The notes under the pieces are model-generated. The model was not told the origin of the DNA, searched no databases, and saw only the letters and a program-made list of their open reading frames with translations. This document shows, one piece after another, positions 61,167 to 64,000 of a DNA stretch of 64,000 nucleotides (its first letter is position 1; each line of letters begins with the position of its first letter). Location: the NCBI RefSeq assembly GCF_014202475.1, contig NZ_JACHGV010000011.1, positions 62,001 to 126,000 on the forward strand, given 5' to 3'. The translations under genes were made by a program, and so were the position numbers. The stretch comes from Streptomyces paradoxus (GTDB lineage: Bacteria > Actinomycetota > Actinomycetes > Streptomycetales > Streptomycetaceae).

Positions 61167-61196
61167 GAACCCGGCCTCACCGTGGAGACCGGGTTC
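61167..61196 (-). terminator. Terminator after the SRPBCC gene
   Basis: 12-base stem GAACCCGGCCTC / GAGACCGGGTTC with one mismatch and a 6-base loop, 19 bases beyond the SRPBCC stop codon. Confidence 0.7.
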
Positions 61197-61215
61197 CGGG
61201 AGTGCGCGGCTGGTG

Positions 61216-61701
61216 TCAGAGGATGGGGCCGGAGCCGCTGGGGCCGCCCGGCTGGACGCGCCCGCGCCATGCGCCGGACTCGACTCCGCGCTCCTCGATG
61301 TACTGCTTGAAGCGCCTCATGTCGCCCTTCACCCGGCGGTCGATCGCGCCCATCATGTCCGCGGCCTTCTCCACGGCTCCGCTGGGCTCGATGTCCATGA
61401 CGAGCTCCACCCTGGTGTGGTTGTCGTCGAGGCGCTCGAAGCGGACGGAGCCCCTCTGGTGCGTGTCTCCGCTGGTCGTGCGCCATGTGACCCGCTCGTC
61501 GGCCAGCTGGTCGACGATCTCGGTGTCGAATTCGCGCCGCACCCCACTGATCTTGGTCGTCCAGTGGTTGTGCCGGTCGTCCAGCTGCCTGACCTCCTCG
61601 ACGCCCTCCATGAAGTTCGGGAACTCCTCGAACTGCGTCCACTGGTTGTAGGCGGTGTGGACGGGGACGTCGACTTCCACGGTTTCCTTGATGGTGCTCA
61701 T
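61216..61701 (-). CDS. SRPBCC-family (coenzyme Q-binding/polyketide-cyclase-like) protein
   Basis: 161 aa from ATG 61701 (GGAGG 7 bases upstream). START-like fold: STIKETVEVDVPVHTAYNQW, TQFEEFPNFMEGVEEVRQLD and SVRFERLDDNHTRVELVMDI. The family binds hydrophobic ligands in a helix-grip cavity. The C-terminal region (EERGVESGAWRGRVQPG) is basic and disordered. No catalytic assignment possible. Confidence 0.88.
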   Translation of the reverse strand: MSTIKETVEVDVPVHTAYNQWTQFEEFPNFMEGVEEVRQLDDRHNHWTTKISGVRREFDTEIVDQLADERVTWRTTSGDTHQRGSVRFERLDDNHTRVELVMDIEPSGAVEKAADMMGAIDRRVKGDMRRFKQYIEERGVESGAWRGRVQPGGPSGSGPIL

Positions 61702-61870
61702 CTGATTGCCTCCGTTTTCACTGATCGCCTGCAGGAGGCCCATCGGCCCACACAGGTCCGGGCCCGTGAAGACCGAGTACCCGGGATGCTCCGATTGCCA
61801 CATCGCATGTGATCAGTGAGCCCGTGGTCAGCACCACCGCGGGCGAGCCGCAGCGATCCGGCCTGCGGGA

Positions 61871-62158
61871 TCAGAACCGGTCGTGCTGCTGCGGCTGCCC
61901 GTACGCCTGGCCGCTCGGGCCGTTCGTGCTCTGGCTCTGGAGCTGCTCCGCCTGCTCCTTGGTCACCTTCTGTTCCGCTCCGCAGAAGGTGCACTGCGTC
62001 AGGTACTTCGTGGAGATCGGGAACAGCGGGACGAAGAACAGGGTGAACTTCGTGATGCGCTTCCTGAGCGTGTGAGCGGCGGGGTTCCCGCACTGGCCGC
62101 ACACCAGCGTCAGTATCGCCAGCTGGTACAGGTAGCCCTTGGTGCCGAAGATGATCAC
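61871..62158 (-). CDS. Small zinc-ribbon protein
   Basis: 95 aa. N-terminal hydrophobic stretch (IIFGTKGYLYQLAILTLV) then zinc-ribbon knuckles CGQCG and CTFCG about 35 residues apart, separated by a second hydrophobic segment (FTLFFVPLFPI), and a Gln/Ser/Gly-rich tail. This pattern is common in small actinobacterial zinc-ribbon membrane proteins. Function unknown. The 170 bases between it and the SRPBCC gene hold nothing recognisable. Confidence 0.8.
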   Translation of the reverse strand: MIIFGTKGYLYQLAILTLVCGQCGNPAAHTLRKRITKFTLFFVPLFPISTKYLTQCTFCGAEQKVTKEQAEQLQSQSTNGPSGQAYGQPQQHDRF

Positions 62159-62480
62159 GTGTCGGTCCTTCCCGGTCGGATCTTCACCCAGTGTCCTGCA
62201 TCGCGGGCACGCCGGGGGTGCGGGCCCCTCGTTCGTGTGGAGAGCCCGGCGCGGGCTTGTCCAGTCGGGTGACGGCGGGGCGGGTGCCTCACGCTACGCC
62301 GATACGGCGCCGCCGCAGGGTGCCGAGCCCGGTGATGTCGGGACGCTCGCCGCCTTCACCTCCGACGAGGACGCGATGGCCTCGGCGGCGCACGTCGTGC
62401 TGCCCGCCCGCAGCCTGCGCAGCTGAAGGACCTGCAGCCCGGGCCACGTGGGGGCGGCCCGGGCTGTGGTGTGCCCGGGG
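62159..62480. other. Intergenic stretch without a convincing gene
   Basis: About 320 bases upstream of the zinc-ribbon gene and downstream of the phosphoglucomutase gene. Short frames exist but show no family resemblance or ribosome site. It contains the phosphoglucomutase terminator near its right end. Confidence 0.4.
62435..62466 (-). terminator. Terminator after the phosphoglucomutase gene
   Basis: Perfect 11-bp stem CAGCCCGGGCC / GGCCCGGGCTG with a 10-base loop, 15 bases beyond the stop codon. Confidence 0.8.

Positions 62481-64000
<1,520 letters not shown>

Overview
This window looks like chromosomal DNA of a Streptomyces species. Base composition is very GC-rich with strong third-position GC. 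GTG and TTG starts with GGAGG-type ribosome sites are common. The gene families are typical of the genus: SpoIIE phosphatases, universal stress proteins, snapalysin, a SecDF fusion, a Pls-type peptide synthetase and PucR/LuxR regulators. I see no rRNA, tRNA, CRISPR array, insertion sequence or prophage.

Left end (1-9972): the most interesting region. Nine genes run leftwards almost without gaps: a FecB-type binding lipoprotein, two FecCD-type permeases and an ATPase, then a 37-residue candidate RiPP precursor, a leader-binding E1-like protein, a CocE-type hydrolase, a YcaO enzyme and a SagB-type dehydrogenase cut by the window edge. A Fur/Zur-like box lies between the importer operon and a divergent beta-propeller gene, and a weaker copy lies just upstream of the precursor. 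A strong hairpin separates the precursor from the enzymes. My inference is a metal-regulated RiPP, possibly a metallophore with its own importer.

10-31 kb: an MFS exporter, an F420-type oxidoreductase, a HAD hydrolase, two back-to-back gene remnants, and a stress/signalling block (two SpoIIE phosphatases, aldehyde dehydrogenase, universal stress protein). These are followed by a VWA protein, acyl-CoA and sulfolactate-family enzymes, a DUF350 protein, a secreted protein-arginine deiminase, and two tandem secreted propeller-like proteins.

31-45 kb: a five-gene branched-chain-amino-acid-type ABC importer with overlapping genes, followed upstream by PucR and LuxR regulators. Then come a secreted PET-hydrolase/cutinase-like enzyme, a decayed LysE gene, snapalysin, an intact LysE exporter and a leucine-rich-variant repeat protein.

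45-64 kb: a Pls-type single-module peptide synthetase overlaps an M1 peptidase gene. Next is a small operon of two TraR/DksA zinc-finger proteins and a short MreB-like protein, divergent from a NarL-type two-component system; the space between them carries a nested dyad of CCCAT/ATGGG sites. The window ends with a fused SecDF, a glycosyltransferase, a HEAT-repeat protein, a secreted trypsin-like protease, an SRPBCC protein, a zinc-ribbon protein and a truncated phosphoglucomutase gene.
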